The notes under the pieces were generated by a model. That model made no database searches and had not been told where the DNA came from. It was given only the letters and a program-made list of their open reading frames with translations. Positions 17,820 to 27,775 of a DNA stretch of 64,000 nt are shown piece by piece (within the stretch, counting starts at the first letter, position 1; every line of letters starts with the position of its first letter). The position numbers and the translations under genes were made by a program. Origin of the DNA: Aquabacter spiritensis (GTDB lineage Bacteria > Pseudomonadota > Alphaproteobacteria > Rhizobiales > Xanthobacteraceae); contig NZ_SMAI01000002.1 in the NCBI RefSeq assembly GCF_004346185.1, positions 124,001 through 188,000 of the forward strand. Reading direction: 5' to 3'.

Positions 17820-18788
17820 ATGTCCTGTTCCGTCGATCCGCCTGATTTCCCCATCGTCGCGGGCCTCGCGCCCCTGCCGCCGGCTCTGCTGCGGCCGGTT
17901 TTGGCGATCGGCAATTTCGACGGGGTGCATCGCGGTCATCTCGCGGTGATCGAGGCGGCGCGCCGGATGGCGCGCGATCTCGGCCGGCCGGCGGCGGCGC
18001 TGACCTTCGAGCCGCACCCGCGCAGCTTCTTCCAGCCCGACCGCACCCTGTTCCGCCTCACGCCCGGCCCGCGCAAGCTGGTGCATCTGGCCCGCGCCGG
18101 CCTCGACGGCGCCATCGTGCTGCCGTTCGACGCCGCCTTGGCGGCGATCACGGCGGAGGATTTCCTCTCCGACATCCTGATCGACCATCTCGGTGTCACC
18201 GGCATCGTCGTCGGCTTCGACTTTCACTTCGGCCGCGGCCGTGCGGGATCCCCGGCTTTCCTCGCCGCGGAGGGGGCGCGGCTCGGCTTCCCGGTGGCGG
18301 TGGTGGAGCCGATGCGGGACGAGGGGGATCCGATCTCCTCGACGGCGATTCGCAACGCGCTCGCCGCCGGCCAGGTCGGCCATGCCGCGCACATGCTGGG
18401 CCGGGCCTGGTCGGTGGACGGAACGGTCGTTCACGGCGAGAAGCGCGGTCGTCTCCTCGGCTATCCCACCGCCAATATCGTGCTGCCGCCGGGCACCGAA
18501 CTCGCCTTCGGCATCTATGCCGTGCGGGTCCATTTCGACGGCGCGGCCCATGACGGGGTCGCGAGCTATGGCCGGCGCCCGACCTTCGACAACGGCGCCG
18601 CCCTGCTCGAAGTCCATCTGTTCGATTTTTCCGGCGATCTCTATGGCCGGACGCTGGAAGTCGCGTTCCACGCTTATTTGCGGCCGGAATTGAAGTTCGA
18701 CAGCGTCGACGCGCTCATCGTCCAGATGGACGCGGATTCCGCCGCCGCCCGGGAGATTCTCGCACAGCCGGAGCGGTTTTCCGGCTGA
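17820..18788 (+). CDS. ribF: Bifunctional riboflavin kinase / FAD synthetase
   Basis: Converts riboflavin to FMN and then FAD. The N-terminal adenylyltransferase half has GNFDGVHRGH (31-40) and the ISSTAIR motif (near 175); the C-terminal kinase half has GRLLGYPTANI and the FDNG..LEVHLFDF region. The product from ATG 17820 is 322 aa, a normal length; the frame continues upstream to 17763 without support. It follows the HAD gene by 87 bp on the same strand. Confidence 0.94.
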   Translation: MSCSVDPPDFPIVAGLAPLPPALLRPVLAIGNFDGVHRGHLAVIEAARRMARDLGRPAAALTFEPHPRSFFQPDRTLFRLTPGPRKLVHLARAGLDGAIVLPFDAALAAITAEDFLSDILIDHLGVTGIVVGFDFHFGRGRAGSPAFLAAEGARLGFPVAVVEPMRDEGDPISSTAIRNALAAGQVGHAAHMLGRAWSVDGTVVHGEKRGRLLGYPTANIVLPPGTELAFGIYAVRVHFDGAAHDGVASYGRRPTFDNGAALLEVHLFDFSGDLYGRTLEVAFHAYLRPELKFDSVDALIVQMDADSAAAREILAQPERFSG

Positions 18789-18796
18789 GCACGCGC

Positions 18797-18903
18797 CGAT
18801 CGGCTCGCATCGCAAGTCGATCGGAAAACGCGTTCTCCAACATATCATTAGAGACGGATTTACCGATCCGGTTGGTTCAACCTGATCGGATCAGGCCCCG
18901 AGC
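18797..18903. repeat. Structured intergenic element, possibly a dispersed repeat
   Basis: The gap after ribF contains nested inverted repeats: CCTGATC/GATCAGG arms at about 18881-18895, and a larger fold with GATCCG (from 18867) pairing with CGGATC (to 18892) around GTTG/CAAC. This palindromic style resembles short dispersed intergenic repeats I recall from Rhizobiales genomes. A single copy is present in this window, so its repetitive nature is inference. It may also serve as the ribF terminator. Confidence 0.4.
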
Positions 18904-18976
18904 GCGGGCAGGCGGCGGAATTAGGCTGCTCTTAACCGAGATGCGGCATCGTCGGCGCGATCCTGACAGAGAGACG

Positions 18977-20176
18977 ATGCCCGCGCCCGCTGCCGATTCC
19001 CCCGCCGAAGACCGCCGCTCCCCCTTCGTGCGCCTCGCGGCGCTGCTCGCAGGGACGGAGCCGGGCCGGCCGGCGCTGAGCGCCGCCGTGGGCGAGCCGC
19101 AGCACGCCATGCCGGATTTCGTGCCGGACGTGCTGGCCGGGGCCGTGGGCGGGTTCGCCCGCTATCCCCGTGCCGAAGGCCTGCCCGCCTATCGCCAGGC
19201 GGTCGCCGGCTGGCTCGACCGGCGCTACGCCCTGCCGCGCCCGCTCGATCCCGAGCGGGAAATCCTGGTGCTGAACGGGTCGCGCGAGGGCCTCGTCTCC
19301 GCCGCGGCGATCGCGCGGCGCCTCGCGCCCGAGCGCGCCGGGCCGCCCGTCATGCTGCTGCCCAATCCCTTCTACGCCGCTTATGCCGCCGGTGCAGAGC
19401 TGGCGGGGTGCGAGGCGGTGGTGATGCCGACCACCCGCGCCAGCGGGTGGCTGCCCGACCTCGACGCCCTCGACCCGGCGCTGCTGGCGCGCACCGTCGC
19501 GGTGTTCATCGCCTCGCCCGCCAATCCGCAGGGCGCGATCGCCTCGCGCGCCTATCTCGCGCGGCTGGTGGCGCTCACCCGCGCGCATGGCGCGCTGCTG
19601 TTTTCCGACGAGTGCTATTCGGAAATCTATCTCGGCGATGCGCCGCCGGCCGGGATTCTGGAAGCCTGCGGTGGCGATTATTCCGGCGTGGTGGCGTTCA
19701 ATTCGCTGTCCAAGCGCTCCTCTCTGCCGGGCCTGCGCTGCGGCTTCTGCGCCGGGGATGCCGATTTCTTGAAGGCGTTCCTCGCCTTTCGCTGGGTCGC
19801 CTCGCCCCAGGTTCCCGAGCCGCTCCAGGCGGTGGGCATCGCGGCCTATGCCGACGAGGTCCATGTCGCGGCCTCGCTCGCGCTCTATCGCGAAAAGTTC
19901 GACCTCGCCGACAGGGTGCTGGCCGGGCGGTTCGGCTATGAGCGGCCGGCCGGCGGCTTCTTCCTCTGGCTCGACGTCGGCGCGGCCGGCGGCGGGGAGG
20001 CGGCGGCGCTGCGGCTATGGGCCGAGCAGGGCCTGCGCGTCGTCCCCGGCGGCTATCTCGCGCGCCGCGATGCGACCGGCCAGAATCCCGGCGCGCCTTA
20101 TATCCGCGTGGCCCTGGTTCACGATCTCGAAACCTGCCGGGAGGTGCTGGACCGCCTCCTCGCCGGGCTGAGCTGA
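18977..20176 (+). CDS. Class I/II PLP-dependent aminotransferase (DapC-like)
   Basis: A fold-type I aminotransferase of 399 aa. The PLP lysine is K246 in [16 protein letters not shown], a signature close to succinyldiaminopimelate aminotransferases of the DapC type; other landmarks are [19 protein letters not shown] and ASPANPQG. A DapC role would supply diaminopimelate to MurE, but specificity cannot be read from sequence. I start at ATG 18977, preceded by GAGAGA; the frame is open further upstream but reads as non-coding. ftsK follows 13 bp after the stop. Confidence 0.85.
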   Translation: MPAPAADSPAEDRRSPFVRLAALLAGTEPGRPALSAAVGEPQHAMPDFVPDVLAGAVGGFARYPRAEGLPAYRQAVAGWLDRRYALPRPLDPEREILVLNGSREGLVSAAAIARRLAPERAGPPVMLLPNPFYAAYAAGAELAGCEAVVMPTTRASGWLPDLDALDPALLARTVAVFIASPANPQGAIASRAYLARLVALTRAHGALLFSDECYSEIYLGDAPPAGILEACGGDYSGVVAFNSLSKRSSLPGLRCGFCAGDADFLKAFLAFRWVASPQVPEPLQAVGIAAYADEVHVAASLALYREKFDLADRVLAGRFGYERPAGGFFLWLDVGAAGGGEAAALRLWAEQGLRVVPGGYLARRDATGQNPGAPYIRVALVHDLETCREVLDRLLAGLS

Positions 20177-20189
20177 AGGAGACGCGCCG

Positions 20190-22745
20190 ATGCCCGCCGC
20201 CCGCCGCCGCCCCGCATCGCCCCTCGCGCTCCGGCCGCCGGGCTTCGGCATGGACTTTCTGCCGGAGAGCGCCCGCCGGGCCTTGCGCCGCCGCTCCAGC
20301 CAGATCGCCGGCACGGCGCTGCTCGGCTTCAGCCTGTTCTGCCTTGCCGCCATGGTCACCTGGTCGGCGACCGATCCGAGCCTGTCCAATGCCAGCCAGG
20401 CGGAGGTGAACAACCTGCTCGGCCGGCCCGGCGCCATCGTCGCCGATCTGCTGATGCAATTGCTCGGGCTCGGATCGCTGGCTCTGCTCCTGTCGCTGGC
20501 CTTCTGGGGCTGGCGGCTGCTGACCGCGCGCCCGTTGCGCCGCGAGCGGCTGCGGGCGGGGGCGCTCGCGGTCGGGGTGCTCGGGATCTGTGCCTTTCTC
20601 GGCGCGCTGCCGGCGCTTCCGGCCTGGCCGATCCCGGCGGGTCTCGGCGGGGCGATCGGCGATCTCTTCCTGCGCATTGCCGGACTGGTGCGCGGCGGCG
20701 AGGTGCGCACCCTCGATGCCGTGGCGATCGGGGCGGCGGGCTTTCTCTTCGGCCTTGCCGGCCTCTATTTCGGGATCAGCCGCCCGGCGGCGGGCGCGGC
20801 CCGGGCCGAGGCCGAGACCGATCCCGACGCGGACGAAGATTTCGATGCCGAGGATGCGCGCGACCGCCGCGCCATTTCGCTCGGCGCGCTGACCCATACG
20901 CTGCTCTCGGCCAAAGCGCGCCTGTTCCCGCGCCGCGACCGGCGCGCGGCGGAGCCCGGCCTCGCGCGGCGCGCGATGAGCGGCCTGTTCGCCGCGCCTC
21001 CGCCCCCGGTTTCGCCCCAGGGGCGGGTCGAGCCGCGCCTCGGCGGGGCCTTCGCGCCGCAGGTGCCGGAGCGCGGCGTCATCGCCGCCGATCCAATTCC
21101 GCTCTACGAAGAGGAGGAGCGCGCCTTCGCCGCTGCGCCGCCGCCGCCTGCGCCGCCCCGCAAAGCGTCCCCCGCGAGCCGCATGGCCCGGTCCGACGAG
21201 CCGCCGCCGCGCGGCCGCCCGGGCGTCTACCAGCATCCCGACCTCGCTTTGCTCGCCCCGCCGCCGCCCGCCAAGGCTCCCGCGATGAGCCCGGAGGCAC
21301 TGAACGAAACGGCGCGCCTTCTGGAGGGCACGCTCGACGATTTCGGCGTGCGCGGCGAAATCATCCAGGTGCGGCCCGGCCCGGTCGTCACCCTCTACGA
21401 GCTGGAGCCGGCGCCGGGCATCAAATCCTCCCGCGTGATCGGTCTCGCCGACGACATCGCCCGCTCGATGAGCGCGATCTCGGCGCGCGTCGCGGTGGTC
21501 CCGGGGCGCAACGCGATCGGCATCGAACTGCCCAATGCCAAGCGCGAGAAGGTGTTGCTGCGCGAACTCCTCGCCACTTCGGACTTTTCCGAAAGCGGCC
21601 ACAAGCTGGCGATCGCGCTCGGCAAGACGATCGGCGGCGAGCCGGTGATCGTCGACCTCGCGCGCATGCCGCATCTGCTGGTCGCCGGCACCACCGGGTC
21701 CGGCAAGTCGGTCGCCATCAACACCATGATCCTGTCGCTGCTCTACCGGCTGAAGCCGGAGCAGTGCCGGCTCATCATGGTCGATCCCAAGATGCTGGAA
21801 CTCTCCGTCTATGACGGCATTCCCCATCTGCTCGCCCCGGTCGTGACCGACCCGAAGAAGGCGGTGGTCGCGCTCAAATGGGCGGTGCGCGAGATGGAGG
21901 ACCGCTACAAGAAGATGTCGAAGCTCGGGGTGCGCAACATCGACGGCTTCAATGCCCGCATCGTCGACGCGGAGAAGAAGGGCGAGAGCATCGCCCGCAC
22001 CGTGCAGACCGGCTTCGACCACGAGACCGGCGAGGCGATCTACGAGCGCGAGGAGATGGATCTCTCGCCGCTGCCGTACATCGTCGTCATCGTCGACGAG
22101 ATGGCCGATCTCATGCTCACCGCGGGCAAGGACATCGAGGGCGCGATCCAGCGCCTTGCTCAGATGGCCCGCGCCGCCGGTATCCACCTCGTCATGGCGA
22201 CCCAGCGCCCCTCGGTGGACGTGATCACCGGCACCATCAAGGCGAATTTCCCGACCCGCGTGTCGTTCCAGGTGACCTCCAAGATCGACAGCCGCACCAT
22301 TCTCGGCGAGATGGGCGCCGAGCAGCTGCTCGGCCAAGGCGACATGCTCTACATGGCGGGCGGCGGGCGGATCAGCCGCGTCCACGGCCCGTTCGTGTCC
22401 GACGACGAGGTCGAGCGCATCGTGCGGCACCTCAAGACCCAGGGTGCGCCGTCTTATGTCGAGGCGGTGACCGCCGATCTCGACGAGGGCAGCGCGGAGG
22501 ACGAGGATCAGGCGGTGTTCGACAAAGGCAGTTTCGGGGAGGAGGGGCAGGACCTCTATTCCCAGGCGCTGGCCGTGGTCGTGCGCGACAAGAAGTGCTC
22601 GACCTCCTACATCCAGCGCCGACTTCAGATCGGCTACAACCGCGCCGCCTCGCTGGTGGAGCGGATGGAGCGCGAGGGCCTGGTCGGCGCCCCCAACCAT
22701 GCGGGCAAGCGGGAGATCCTGATGCCCGAAGCGGCGGCCGAGTGA
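20190..22745 (+). CDS. ftsK: DNA translocase FtsK
   Basis: Septum-anchored DNA pump that clears chromosome termini at division. The N-terminal quarter has about four transmembrane helices (38-60, 80-110, 125-145, 172-192). A Pro/Ala-rich linker (about 195-380) follows. The motor has Walker A GTTGSGKS (500-507), Walker [12 protein letters not shown] and the FtsK signature [14 protein letters not shown]. The C-terminal gamma winged helix (about 785-851) includes [15 protein letters not shown], which reads KOPS. The 851-aa length is typical of alphaproteobacteria. Confidence 0.97.
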   Translation: MPAARRRPASPLALRPPGFGMDFLPESARRALRRRSSQIAGTALLGFSLFCLAAMVTWSATDPSLSNASQAEVNNLLGRPGAIVADLLMQLLGLGSLALLLSLAFWGWRLLTARPLRRERLRAGALAVGVLGICAFLGALPALPAWPIPAGLGGAIGDLFLRIAGLVRGGEVRTLDAVAIGAAGFLFGLAGLYFGISRPAAGAARAEAETDPDADEDFDAEDARDRRAISLGALTHTLLSAKARLFPRRDRRAAEPGLARRAMSGLFAAPPPPVSPQGRVEPRLGGAFAPQVPERGVIAADPIPLYEEEERAFAAAPPPPAPPRKASPASRMARSDEPPPRGRPGVYQHPDLALLAPPPPAKAPAMSPEALNETARLLEGTLDDFGVRGEIIQVRPGPVVTLYELEPAPGIKSSRVIGLADDIARSMSAISARVAVVPGRNAIGIELPNAKREKVLLRELLATSDFSESGHKLAIALGKTIGGEPVIVDLARMPHLLVAGTTGSGKSVAINTMILSLLYRLKPEQCRLIMVDPKMLELSVYDGIPHLLAPVVTDPKKAVVALKWAVREMEDRYKKMSKLGVRNIDGFNARIVDAEKKGESIARTVQTGFDHETGEAIYEREEMDLSPLPYIVVIVDEMADLMLTAGKDIEGAIQRLAQMARAAGIHLVMATQRPSVDVITGTIKANFPTRVSFQVTSKIDSRTILGEMGAEQLLGQGDMLYMAGGGRISRVHGPFVSDDEVERIVRHLKTQGAPSYVEAVTADLDEGSAEDEDQAVFDKGSFGEEGQDLYSQALAVVVRDKKCSTSYIQRRLQIGYNRAASLVERMEREGLVGAPNHAGKREILMPEAAAE

Positions 22746-22789
22746 GGCGGGGCCACAGGTTCGCCATAGGCGCGGCTTAGGAGGGATCG

Positions 22790-23839
22790 GTGACCGTGAC
22801 ACGCTTGTCCCGCCTGGAAGACCGCACCATGACCGCGCGCGCCGCCGCATCGCTCGTCTTCGCCGTCCTCGCGGCCGCCGCGTCGGCGGGATCCGCCGGC
22901 GCGCAGGGCGTCCTGCTGCCGCCCGGCGAGGTCCTGCGGCCGCGCGCCGACATTCCCGGCGCGGCGCAGCCGACCCTGTCCCAGATGTTTTCGCCGCAGG
23001 TGATCTTCCTGCCGCCGTCTTCCGCGTCGCCGCCGGCGTCGCGCCCCGCCGCCCCGGCGCAACCGGCCGCGTCACAGCCGGCCACGATCCAGCCGGTCGC
23101 GCTGCAGGCCGCGCCGGCCGCCTCCGTCCCGGCGGAGACCCGCGCCGCACCCCCCGTCATCGCCGCGCCGCCGATCCCGATGCCGGCCCCCCGGCCGGCC
23201 AGCGCCAATGCGGCTCCGGCCCAGACCCTGCCGCCGCCGACCCAACTCGCTGCGAGCCCGGCGCTGCCGGCGACCGTCGCGGCGCCGCAGCGCGACCAGA
23301 ACCGGGCCGCGGGCGACACGTTGCAGAGGGTCTCGGACTATTGGAACCGGGTGCAGATGCTCTCGGGCACATTCGTGCAGGTCGATCCGGACGGCTCGCG
23401 CAAGACCGGCGATTTCTACATGCAGAAGCCGGGCCGCGTGCGGTTCGAATACGATGCCCCGGTGCCGCTCGAGCTGATCTCCAACGGCCAGTCGGTGGCG
23501 GTGCGCGACCGCAACCTCAACACCCAGGACATCACGCCTCTGTCCCAGACGCCGCTGCGCTTCCTGCTCGCCGAGCGCACCGACCTCGCGCGCGACCCGC
23601 ACGTCGTGGGCGCCTATCAGGACAATCTCTATGTCACGGTGGTGATGGAGGAGAAGGTGCCGATGTTGGGCACCTATAAGCTCATGCTGCTGTTCGACGC
23701 CAAGGATTACACGCTGCGCCAGTGGATCGTCACCGATCCGCAGGGCTACGACACCTCGGTGGCGATCTCGAACCTCAATTATTCCGCCCGCCCCGACCCG
23801 AAGCTGTTCGTGATCAATTTCGAGCGCATGCTGCAATGA
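22790..23839 (+). CDS. lolA: Outer-membrane lipoprotein carrier LolA
   Basis: Periplasmic chaperone that ferries lipoproteins from LolCDE to the outer membrane. The LolA fold covers about residues 180-349 (RVSDYWNRVQMLSGTFVQVD, then GDFYMQKPGRVRFEYDAP). Before it are a signal peptide and a Pro/Ala-rich linker of about 130 residues, longer than in most LolA. I take GTG 22790 because AGGAGGG lies about 6 bp upstream; ATG 22829 (a more compact signal peptide) is an alternative. Gene order ftsK-lolA is common in this order. Confidence 0.9.
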   Translation: MTVTRLSRLEDRTMTARAAASLVFAVLAAAASAGSAGAQGVLLPPGEVLRPRADIPGAAQPTLSQMFSPQVIFLPPSSASPPASRPAAPAQPAASQPATIQPVALQAAPAASVPAETRAAPPVIAAPPIPMPAPRPASANAAPAQTLPPPTQLAASPALPATVAAPQRDQNRAAGDTLQRVSDYWNRVQMLSGTFVQVDPDGSRKTGDFYMQKPGRVRFEYDAPVPLELISNGQSVAVRDRNLNTQDITPLSQTPLRFLLAERTDLARDPHVVGAYQDNLYVTVVMEEKVPMLGTYKLMLLFDAKDYTLRQWIVTDPQGYDTSVAISNLNYSARPDPKLFVINFERMLQ

Positions 23840-23921
23840 CGCCCCGGCGGGCCTGATTGCAAATTGAACCACAGATGATATTCGACTCTCGAACGCGCCG
23901 CGGAGCGCGCCGGGAGGAGCC

Positions 23922-24824
23922 ATGGCCGAGTATCCGGTAACGATCCCCTCCGACGGCCTCGACCTGTCGGGCGTGGTCAGCGTCCCCGACGACCTGGCGG
24001 AGGGCGCGCCGCGCGGCGCCTTCCTGGTCCTGCACGGTTTCGGCAGCACCAAGGAATCCGGCAATGTGATGGGACCGGCCCGGCTCCTCAATGCGCTCGG
24101 CTATGTCACGCTGCGCTTCGACATGCGCGGCTGCGGCACCAGCGGCGGCGAGCGCGGCCGGGTGATCTGCCTCGAACAGGTCGCCGACACCTCCAACGCC
24201 TTGACCTTTCTCGCGGGCCAGACGGGCGTCGATCCCGCCCGCATCGCGGTGGTCGGCACGAGCTTCGGCGGCGCGGTGGCCTGCTATGCCGGGGGCGTCG
24301 ACCCGCGCATCGCGGCGGTGATCTCGAACGGCGGCTGGGGCAATGGCGCGCGCAAGTTCCGCGGCCAGCACGCGACGCCCGAGGCCTGGGCGCGGTTCCA
24401 GAAGATCCTTGCGGACGGGCCGAAATACCGCGCCGCCCATGGCCGGTCGCTGATGGTGGCGCGGGAGGATATCGTGCCCGTGCCGACCCATTTGAAGGAC
24501 ACGATGGCGCAGCAGCAGGTGAAGCTCTGGCCGGCCAATGCGCTCCAGGAATTCCCTGCCGAGACCGTGCAGAGCATGTTCGATTTCACCGCCGACGACG
24601 TGGTCGGGCAGATCGCGCCGCGCCCGCTCCTCCTGCTGCACAGCGCGTCGGATTCGGTGACGCCGACCGAGCAGTCGATCGCGCTGTTCCAGCACGCCCG
24701 CCAGCCGACCGAACTGCATCTGTTCAGCGATGCCGACCATTGGATGTTCGCCGAAGACAATCCGCGCGTCTGGGGCGCGATCCGGGCCTGGCTCGCGCGG
24801 TATTTTCCGGTGACCGCCCAATAA
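23922..24824 (+). CDS. Alpha/beta hydrolase (BAAT/dienelactone-hydrolase-like)
   Basis: A 300-aa serine hydrolase. The oxyanion region is LHGFGSTKES, the nucleophile elbow is GTSFGG with S114, and the C-terminal part has DSVTPTEQS and an acid/His pair ending with the histidine of DADHWMF. The RFDMRGCGTSGGERG loop is common in bacterial acylpeptidase-like or YfhR-type hydrolases. Substrate unknown; cytosolic. It is convergent with the marR gene, with only 7 bp between stops. Confidence 0.85.
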   Translation: MAEYPVTIPSDGLDLSGVVSVPDDLAEGAPRGAFLVLHGFGSTKESGNVMGPARLLNALGYVTLRFDMRGCGTSGGERGRVICLEQVADTSNALTFLAGQTGVDPARIAVVGTSFGGAVACYAGGVDPRIAAVISNGGWGNGARKFRGQHATPEAWARFQKILADGPKYRAAHGRSLMVAREDIVPVPTHLKDTMAQQQVKLWPANALQEFPAETVQSMFDFTADDVVGQIAPRPLLLLHSASDSVTPTEQSIALFQHARQPTELHLFSDADHWMFAEDNPRVWGAIRAWLARYFPVTAQ

Positions 24825-24831
24825 TCGGACG

Positions 24832-25353
24832 TTATCCGCCGGTGACGTCGCGGGCGCGGGCGATCAGCCTGTCCATCAGGCCGGACAGGGTGGCAAGCTC
24901 TTCGGCGGAGAGCGCCGACCCGAGCGCCGCATAATCGTGCGCCGCGCCGGGCCAGGCGGCGGCGTGCAGCGCGGCGCCCGCCTCGGTCGCGGTGAGGGGA
25001 ATGCGCCGCCCGCCATGCGGGTCGGTCCCGCCGGCGATCAGGCCGCGCCCGGTCAGCTCCCTGACGCCGCGATTGACCGCCATCTTCTCGAAGCCCCACA
25101 GGGCGGTGATCTCGTGCGCGGAGAGACCCGGGGCGTGGACCAGGGTGAGCAGCACCCGCCAGGCGACCAGAGACAGGCCGGAATGCAGGCTCGGATCGGC
25201 CTGGACGCGTCGCACCATCAGAGACGAGAGGACATGGATTCGCCAGAGCAGGGAAAGCTCGGTGCGCATCGCCGCCTCGGCGGCATCGAGGCGCGCCTGC
25301 GTCCGGGCCTGGGCGTCGGCGCGACGGCTGCGGCGCGGCGGGGAGGAAACCAT
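24832..25353 (-). CDS. MarR-family transcriptional regulator
   Basis: A 173-aa winged-helix protein. The DNA-binding core runs from about 70 to 125: LSLVAWRVLLTLVHAPGLSA, the recognition helix near ALWGFEKMAVNRGVREL, and the wing GTDPHGGRRIPLTATEAG. The basic N-terminus (PPRRSRRADAQ) may be part of the protein or an over-long start. It points away from the dioxygenase-dehydrogenase pair and may regulate it through the A/T-rich palindrome at 25621-25635, a likely but untested assignment. Confidence 0.85.
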   Translation of the reverse strand: MVSSPPRRSRRADAQARTQARLDAAEAAMRTELSLLWRIHVLSSLMVRRVQADPSLHSGLSLVAWRVLLTLVHAPGLSAHEITALWGFEKMAVNRGVRELTGRGLIAGGTDPHGGRRIPLTATEAGAALHAAAWPGAAHDYAALGSALSAEELATLSGLMDRLIARARDVTGG

Positions 25354-25436
25354 GATCCGGGCGACTCCCTGCGGAACGACACCGGTCCGTCATAGAGCCA
25401 TCCCGGGCCCGCCGGAAGGCGGCGGCGCCGGCCGCG

Positions 25437-25628
25437 CGGGGCCGACCATTTGGTATCGCGCGTGGCGAGCAGCCGGGCCTTCTCCGCAATGTCGGTCTCG
25501 AGATGCGCAGCGAAGGCGGCGCCGGGACGATACAGCGCTTTGGCGCATTCCAGCAGCGTGAGATGCGGGATCGATCCGCGCCCGGCATGGCCCCAGCGGA
25601 AAGGGGGCGGAGGCGGCGGCTTGATTAA
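25437..25628 (-). pseudogene. Possible gene remnant (protein-like peptide without a start)
   Basis: One minus-strand frame in the gap upstream of marR reads like protein, e.g. RGSIPHLTLLECAKALYRPG followed by AAFAAHLETDIAEKARLLATR, with mostly G or C in third codon positions. It has no ATG or GTG before this stretch, begins right after a TAA at 25631-25629 and then loses protein-like character near 25440. The overlapping frames are arginine- or serine-rich shadows. I cannot name a family. It may be the remnant of an excised enzyme gene, or a chance effect. Confidence 0.3.
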
Positions 25629-25649
25629 TTATCAAATGTTACTTAATTG
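25621..25649 (+). promoter_or_regulatory. Putative promoter and operator of the dioxygenase operon
   Basis: An A/T island in GC-rich DNA. TTGAT-TAATT-ATCAA (25621-25635) is an inverted repeat with perfect 5-bp arms. TTGATT (25621-25626) could be a -35 and TAATTG (25644-25649) a -10 with a 17-bp spacer, so the palindrome would overlap the -35. The pattern fits a MarR-type repressor site. The gene begins at 25688. Confidence 0.5.
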
Positions 25650-25687
25650 ACCGAGTGCCTCAGCGGGGGAGAGGGTCGTTGCGTTCC

Positions 25688-26572
25688 ATGATCGAGATCC
25701 AGCGCCTGGCCTATGCCGCATTCGACACCCCGGATCCGGATCAGCTCGCCGCCTATTACGTGCAGGTGGTCGGTCTTTTCGAGGTCGCGCGCAGCGCCGG
25801 CACGATCCATCTCGCGAGCCCGGCCGGCGAAACCTGCGTCGTCCTCGCCACGGGCTCGCAGACCGCCTGCCGTGCGCTCGGCTTTCAAATCGCGGCGGGG
25901 GAGGGCCTCGCCGGCGTCGCGCATCGGCTGGAGGGGCACGGCATCGCCGCGCAGATCCGCCGTGATCCCCAGCCCGGCATCCCCGAGGCGCTCACCTTTC
26001 TCGATTGCAACGGCACCCGCCTCGAGCTGTTCGCCGCCGCTCCGTCCCGCGCCGGTGTCGCACCCAGCCCGGCGATCGCGCCGCTGAAGCTCGGTCACAT
26101 CGCTTTCTTCGTCGCCGACATCCAGGCGGCGGTCGCCTTCTATCGCGACATATTGGGCTTCCGTGTCGCCGATTGGATGGAGGATTTCTTCGTTTTCCTG
26201 CGCTGCGGGCCGGACCACCACACCTGCAACTTCATCGCCTCGCCCCGCCGCGGCATGCACCATCTCGCCTTCGAGCTGCGGGACTGGGCACATGTCCAGT
26301 CGGCCTGCGACTGGCTGTCCCGCAGCGGCTACAAGCTCACCTGGGGGCCGGGCCGCCACGGCATCGGCCACAACATCTTCACCTATCACCGCAACCCGCA
26401 GGGGCAGATCATCGAGCTGTTCACGGAACTCGATACGATGTCCAACGAGGCGCTGGGCTATTATGATCCGCGCCCGTGGCACCGAGACCGCCCGCAGCGC
26501 CCCAAGGTTTGGAGCGTGGAGAACGCGGTCAATCTCTGGGGCGACGGGCCGCCGCCGGGTCATCGGGACTGA
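25688..26572 (+). CDS. VOC-family type I extradiol ring-cleavage dioxygenase
   Basis: A 294-aa two-domain vicinal-oxygen-chelate protein, like BphC/catechol 2,3-dioxygenases. The C-terminal domain carries the probable Fe(II) ligands H137 (LGHIAFF), H192 (MHHLAFEL) and E243 (GQIIELFTE), spaced as in the family. It would cleave a catechol-type ring next to the two hydroxyls. Start chosen at ATG 25688. It is followed after 102 bp by an Ldh-family dehydrogenase on the same strand and may form a small catabolic operon; the substrate is unknown. Confidence 0.85.
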   Translation: MIEIQRLAYAAFDTPDPDQLAAYYVQVVGLFEVARSAGTIHLASPAGETCVVLATGSQTACRALGFQIAAGEGLAGVAHRLEGHGIAAQIRRDPQPGIPEALTFLDCNGTRLELFAAAPSRAGVAPSPAIAPLKLGHIAFFVADIQAAVAFYRDILGFRVADWMEDFFVFLRCGPDHHTCNFIASPRRGMHHLAFELRDWAHVQSACDWLSRSGYKLTWGPGRHGIGHNIFTYHRNPQGQIIELFTELDTMSNEALGYYDPRPWHRDRPQRPKVWSVENAVNLWGDGPPPGHRD

Positions 26573-26674
26573 TCGGCATCGGTCATCCGCGTCCCGGCGG
26601 GCGCACCGCTCGGGTGTGGCGTGCCGCCTGGGGCCGAAACGAACAGTGTCCCGCAAGCGGAGGCCAGACGTCCC

Positions 26675-27715
26675 ATGACCGACACCCCGTCCCCGGCGAA
26701 GGGGGGTGCGCCTTTGCGCGATCCCGCGCACCTGCACGCTCTCGTGGTCCGCATCTTCACACGCCTCGGATCGAGCGCCGCCGACGCCGCGACCTTGGCC
26801 GACATGCTGATCTGGTCGCATCTCACCGGCCGGGACGGCCATGGGGTGGTGCGCGTGCCCTGGTATGCCCAGATGGCGCGCAGCGGCGAGCTGGATCCGA
26901 AAGGACAGCTGACCGTGGAGCGCGAGCTGCCGGCGACGCTGCTTCTCGACGCCAATCGCGCCGCCGGCCCGATCGCCATGGTCGCCGCCACCGACCGCGC
27001 GGTGGCCCGCGCCCGCACCCAGGGCGGATGCTTCGCGATGGTCCGCCGCACCACCCATACCGGGGCGATCGGCTATTACGCGTTGCGCGCGGCGGAGGCG
27101 GGCCTCGCCGCGCTCGTCATCTGCTCCGGCAAGCCGATCATGGCCTATCACGGGGCCAAGGTGGCGAGCCTGCCCACGGGGCCGATCGCCATCGCGGTGC
27201 CGGGCGGGCCGAGCGGGCCGCTTTTGCTCGACATGGCGACCAGCATCGCCTCGTTCGGCCGGCTCCGTCAGCTCGCGGCGCGCGATGCCGAGATCCCGGA
27301 AGGCTGGGCGCTGGACAAAGACGGCCAGCCGACCACGCGGGCGCGGGACGGCGTCATCCCGCTTCCGCTCGGCGGCCCGAAGGGGTCGGGCCTCGCTCTG
27401 ATGTTCGAGGCGCTGACCGGGATGCTCTCCGGCGCCCCGGTTCTGGTGCCGACGCTCGCCGATCCCGACGGGCCGGGCCGGGGCTCGAGCGCGCTGATCA
27501 TGGTGATGGACCCCGCCGCCTTCGGCGCGCCGGAGGCGTTCGCGGACGAGGTCGAGGCACTGCGCGCCGCGATCAAGGCGCTGCCGCGCCAGGACGGGGT
27601 CGAGGACATCCTCCTGCCCGGCGAGCGCTCCAAGGCTTTGATGGCGACCCGGCTGCGCGAGGGCGTGCCGGTGCCCGACGCGCTGATGGCGGATCTCGCG
27701 GCGCTGGCGGGCTGA
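26675..27715 (+). CDS. Malate/L-lactate dehydrogenase family (Ldh_2) oxidoreductase
   Basis: A 346-aa NAD(P)-dependent oxidoreductase of the Ldh_2/MDH2 fold (PF02615). Visible are the substrate histidine region SHLTGRDGHGVVR, TTHTGAIGYYALRAAE in the nucleotide fold, and the ending GGPKGSGLALMFEALTGMLSG. Family members reduce 2-oxo acids or imino acids (for instance delta-1-piperidine-2-carboxylate). In this context it might act on a ring-cleavage product, which is inference. The ATG at 26675 follows an AAGCGGAGG site. Confidence 0.87.
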   Translation: MTDTPSPAKGGAPLRDPAHLHALVVRIFTRLGSSAADAATLADMLIWSHLTGRDGHGVVRVPWYAQMARSGELDPKGQLTVERELPATLLLDANRAAGPIAMVAATDRAVARARTQGGCFAMVRRTTHTGAIGYYALRAAEAGLAALVICSGKPIMAYHGAKVASLPTGPIAIAVPGGPSGPLLLDMATSIASFGRLRQLAARDAEIPEGWALDKDGQPTTRARDGVIPLPLGGPKGSGLALMFEALTGMLSGAPVLVPTLADPDGPGRGSSALIMVMDPAAFGAPEAFADEVEALRAAIKALPRQDGVEDILLPGERSKALMATRLREGVPVPDALMADLAALAG

Positions 27716-27739
27716 GGCCGGGGAAAGGGTCGGAAAGGG

Positions 27740-27767
27740 GCATGGCGGCCGTGTCCGGCCGCCATGC
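27740..27767. terminator. Bidirectional hairpin between convergent genes
   Basis: A perfect 12-bp stem (27740-27751 with 27756-27767) closes a 4-nt TGTC loop midway between the dehydrogenase stop (27715) and the exoprotein stop (27776). There is no strong T tract on either side. Confidence 0.65.
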
Positions 27768-27775
27768 GGGGGGCG

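Noticed and set aside
19698-23150. A 1150-codon minus-strand open frame opposite ftsK and lolA
   Set aside because: Composition is Arg/Ala/Gly-rich and no motif is seen; ftsK on the plus strand is unambiguous.
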